From Heliopora coerulea (lineage: Eukaryota; Cnidaria; Anthozoa; Scleralcyonacea; Helioporidae): a stretch of DNA of 64,000 nt. Shown one piece after another: positions 61,082-64,000 of the stretch. The stretch spans positions 372,001 to 436,000 of the forward strand of contig JASJOG010000072.1 in the NCBI GenBank assembly GCA_030142905.1. The letters are read 5' to 3'. The notes under the pieces are model-generated. The model saw only the letters and a list, made by a program, of their open reading frames with translations. It did no database searches and was not told where the DNA came from. Numbering within the stretch: position 1 is the first letter of the stretch; each line of letters starts with the position of its first letter. Position numbers and translations under genes: made by a program.

Positions 61082-61916
61082 TGGGCACTGGAGTAGGACA
61101 AGCACAGCTTCAGCCTACTACGGGAATGTGGACGATCCCGTCCACCAGAGTCCGGGGTGGCACCTTTGGCAAGTGCCAGCAACCCCTTAGCCAAGGGTAG
61201 ATAAGACTCTTTAGCCTTGGATGGCAACTTATCTAGGAGAAGGGAACTCTGACATAAAACCAGAAGTAGGTAGGCAGGACATTGATTTGGAGCCAGTGAC
61301 TTCCATAAAACGAGCAGGCTTTGATGAGATGACCTAGGGACTGGCGTCCCTGCCTTGCTAGCTGGGTAGACAGGTACCCGAAAGCCTCAGCTTGCCTTAA
61401 TTGGCTGGCAGCTGGAAGTACACTACCTTCAGGTGTTGGCAAACCTGCCCTGTCAGCCCAAGGACTAGAAGAAAATCTGTACAGCAGGCTGATGCCCCTG
61501 ACCTTAGTTGGTTGAGGATGAACCAGCCTTGAATGCCGAAACAGATCTGCACTAGTCTAAGAATAAAACAATATTCAGACTTAACCCTTGCAGTGGCACG
61601 CCTAAACTGACCTTAGCTGGTTGGAAGTGTAATAGTGTACTGTTAAGGTCAAACTGGATATACGCATTGGGGAGTACTTTCAGGGACTTTAAAGGGCTGT
61701 ACATCCCTTACTCCTTCCTGACTGGATAAGTTGGGCGAGTAAGGGCTGGCCGGTGGGTGTTTCTTTAAATCCATATTAATGGTAAAATTTCCTTTCCCCA
61801 CAAGTTCCCTGAAACGTGCAATGTCTGTTGCGGCCTTACCTGGCGGGATGCTGGGAGCCCGTAGCAGGCTGAGACCCCTTCCACTGTCTTTAGTTGGGTG
61901 GTGTGCGAGTTGTAAT

Positions 61917-61967
<51 letters not shown>
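61017..61967. repeat. Segment bounded by two (TAA)n tracts
   Basis: (TAA)n of about 21 units (61017-61081) and about 17 units (61916-61967) bound an 830-base GC-richer segment. Within it the phrase AGCAGGCTGA, CCCCT, then CTTTAGTTGG or CCTTAGTTGG recurs near 61,483 and 61,865, with a looser version near 61,600. A TAA tail is typical of some non-LTR retrotransposons, so the segment may be retrotransposon-derived. No reverse-transcriptase motif is visible. Confidence 0.5.
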
Positions 61968-61968
<1 letters not shown>

Positions 61969-62906
61969 GCAAATCAAAGAAACGAAATTCATTCGTTTCG
62001 CATCACTCAAGAATCAATGACATGGAGGTGACAATCAAGTATTACTGAACTGCAAAGCAAAGAAAGGAAATTCATTCCCGGACATGACCCACTCGCCCGG
62101 AAATTATACACGGAGTTCTCCTCAAGCGGGTTAAATTACATTCTGTCTATGTAACATGAACTCTCTTCAAACCTACTGACTGTGACGAGCTTTGTTGCAG
62201 AACTACGTTGTTAATTAACCAAATACGAAGCTTATTATGAGGGATATTAGTCTTGTGAGTGATATTCTTTAAACTTCTTTTTTTGTTTTTTGCTCATACG
62301 TAATGATGTGATAACTCATCAGTATTACACTATATATCATTGCCTTCTCCATTGTGTCCCTGTTTTAATTAAAATGGTGACCGATGAATGAAAAGACCAA
62401 TTAGGACTAAACAGTGTCGCTTGAACGATTTCAGTTAGACGTTTACTTTATCCGTTAAAGCAAGAAAAACGAACGGCACTTCAAACAAAATGAGCAGTAG
62501 GCGGTTCGACCTCCTTTGTCAACAATAGTATGCCATATATTCTGACTCGTTTGTTTAAGCATTTCTGCTGCATTTCCTCGCCTTACCTTTGATCCGCGCA
62601 AACCCCCGTTCTTAATCCAATATATCATGATTCGTATTTTCAAGAATACAGCGCGTTGTATGGCAACAGACTGGGTTTTCACATTACGGATATTTCAACC
62701 TCTGGTCTACCCATTCCGCAACATTTGTGGAATGACCTCACGTCAAATAACAATAAACGCTAGTGTTTATGTTTGTTTGTAGTTGAATGCCTGGTGCTCT
62801 ACAGTCGTCTAGATAATAACTGGGGTTGCTCATCGCAAGGAATTTAAACCAACTGCGTCATCTTCGGATGATAATTCGTTTGGGCGTTTAGCTTGTTAGA
62901 AAAGAT
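61968..62906. other. Upstream region of the gene at 62,907
   Basis: No gene or repeat recognised. It should contain the promoter and 5' UTR of the intronless gene that follows; no TATA box close to the start codon stands out. Confidence 0.4.
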
Positions 62907-63782
62907 ATGGAAAAGCGAGTCAAACAACTTAACATCACTGCTGAAGAAATGGACAGGAGGCAGAGCGCTGCCAGACGTTTGAATAGGAATGAGAGCAACC
63001 GCTTGCGTCAACAGCAAGAACATATTCGGGATAATCATGAAGTGGTTGCCATCGAGATCGATCAAGAGATGAGGAAAATCCAAAATGAGTTAAACGAAAT
63101 TAGGGAAATCACCGGCCACGACTCCTATGCCAGCAGTCCAAGAGAAGGAAATAGTCACAAGTTTAGTAGTAAAAGAAAGAGAAAGCAGAAGACGGCGAGG
63201 CAAAGAAAACCGAAACCTATTGAGATAAAATTAAGGAGAAAGTTCACTCGAGACGAAACCTTGGTTGATAGTAAAGTAAAGTTTAACAGTGATGAAGATT
63301 CTTTGCTAATCTCCTCGAGGTCAACAGCTGGAGATAATTTACCTCGTAATGTGGAGCTTCACACCGCTCACATGAGTGAACCTGCGTCTAAAATGGCGGC
63401 ACGCGTCTCGCGTTTTAGCCGCCATAAAAAGGACGAGAAGCTACCAAACATCGCGGCGAACCTCACGTCGGATTCCCGCTCTTTGCTTGAGCTTGATGTC
63501 GACGAAGCGCGAGTGCAAGCTCGAAAGCGTTTACTAGGGGAGAACAACGTCAACGATAATGAGGAAAGTGGACAACCTGGAACGAACGACGAGAATGATA
63601 TCGAGCCTTACATGTATGTGCCACCGGATGGACGGAAAAGGACCGTTTATTTAATCCCTCCTTTGGAAGATCTTCTAAAGGAGGCGAGAAAGGCAAGGTA
63701 TCTTCGGATGCCTAAACGATGGCTGAATGATGAGGACGACCCGGAAAGGGAAATCAGTATTGATGAAATATTCAATAAATGA
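62907..63782 (+). CDS. Intronless gene, charged coiled-coil protein, unknown function
   Basis: One continuous 291-codon frame. Residues 1-70 form a likely coiled coil rich in Glu, Arg and Gln (EEMDRRQSAARRLN...EMRKIQNELNEIREI). A strongly basic patch (aa 89-104, KRKRKQKTARQRKPKP) looks like a nuclear-localisation or nucleic-acid-binding signal. The middle is Ser/Asp-rich. The C-terminus has a helical stretch VYLIPPLEDLLKEARKARY and ends in an acidic tail SIDEIFNK. I do not recognise the family. The length, composition and codon use fit a real protein, and the region is denser in GC than the flanks. The last codons AAT AAA overlap the stop, forming AATAAA. There is no signal peptide or membrane segment. 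An unspliced single exon could also be a retrogene or the 5' exon of a longer gene. Confidence 0.72.
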   Translation: MEKRVKQLNITAEEMDRRQSAARRLNRNESNRLRQQQEHIRDNHEVVAIEIDQEMRKIQNELNEIREITGHDSYASSPREGNSHKFSSKRKRKQKTARQRKPKPIEIKLRRKFTRDETLVDSKVKFNSDEDSLLISSRSTAGDNLPRNVELHTAHMSEPASKMAARVSRFSRHKKDEKLPNIAANLTSDSRSLLELDVDEARVQARKRLLGENNVNDNEESGQPGTNDENDIEPYMYVPPDGRKRTVYLIPPLEDLLKEARKARYLRMPKRWLNDEDDPEREISIDEIFNK

Positions 63783-63836
63783 ATTTAACGTTTACACACT
63801 TGGAATTCCTGTGGACTGGGCATGAACCGAGATCGG

Positions 63837-64000
63837 GATAGCCAGTTTTATTAACACTATTACGGAATACAAGTGTATCTGTGGAAGTTAGACTGAGAGT
63901 GAACTGATATCATGATATCCAGTTTTGTTAACACCATTATGGAGTACAAGTGTATCTCTGGAAATCAGACTGGGAGTGAACAGACATCATGATAGCCAGT
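63837..64000. repeat. 77-bp minisatellite running off the window
   Basis: GATA(G/T)CCAGTTTT starts at 63837, 63914 and 63991, exactly 77 bases apart. The first two units match over most of their length (GTGTATCT, GAGTGAAC, CATCAT or TATCAT). The third is cut by the window end. Confidence 0.85.

Noticed and set aside
60997..62048. Open frames with poly-Ile, poly-Asn and poly-Tyr
   Set aside because: Translations of (TAA)n tracts.

Overview
The window is nuclear DNA of an animal, most likely an anthozoan cnidarian (a stony coral or relative). The genes are split by introns with GT-AG boundaries. Their proteins are full-length animal orthologues of POLR3H, SYNRG, EXOSC2 and ZMAT2. The intergenic DNA is AT-rich and full of the tRNA-headed SINEs, hairpin repeats, TAA microsatellites and LINE fragments that I associate with coral genomes. 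The species cannot be fixed from the sequence alone.

Layout. 1-7.3 kb: gene-poor DNA with a decayed ~27-bp minisatellite and two tRNA-headed SINEs. 7.3-7.55 kb: a long hairpin insertion. 7.9-9.9 kb (minus): POLR3H, six exons. 10.1-21.1 kb (plus): SYNRG, twelve exons, head-to-head with POLR3H at 207 bp, its introns carrying several inverted-repeat insertions. 21.45-25.8 kb: a ~142-bp satellite whose every unit contains an inverted repeat. 25.8-42.3 kb: a second, ~167-bp satellite made of two monomer types (A and B) with higher-order repeats, joined to the first with no spacer. 42.3-42.9 kb: a tetranucleotide microsatellite and a worn monomer. 44.1-47.5 kb (minus): a four-exon gene for a TPR-like protein resembling C8orf76, with a dead LINE in one intron and a large foldback element with a telomere-repeat core in another. 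48.5-49.2 kb: ancient isolated monomers of the second satellite. 49.65-51.7 kb (minus): ZMAT2, two exons. 52.1-58.3 kb (plus): EXOSC2 (RRP4), nine exons, head-to-head with ZMAT2 at 403 bp. 58.3-62.9 kb: repeats. 62.9-63.8 kb (plus): an intronless gene for a charged, coiled-coil protein I do not recognise. The window ends in a 77-bp minisatellite.

The recognisable genes are housekeeping functions: an RNA polymerase III subunit, an AP-1 clathrin-adaptor partner, a spliceosomal zinc-finger protein and an RNA-exosome cap subunit. They are not a pathway; what they share is divergent promoter architecture.

The most unusual material is (i) at least six insertions with one layout, a short unpaired leader followed by a 32-88 bp hairpin, each bounded by a 10-15 bp direct repeat; (ii) two unrelated satellites in direct contact, the second with 3,016-bp and 4,525-bp higher-order duplications and decayed outliers that are mostly B-type; and (iii) a foldback element with telomeric repeats at its centre.
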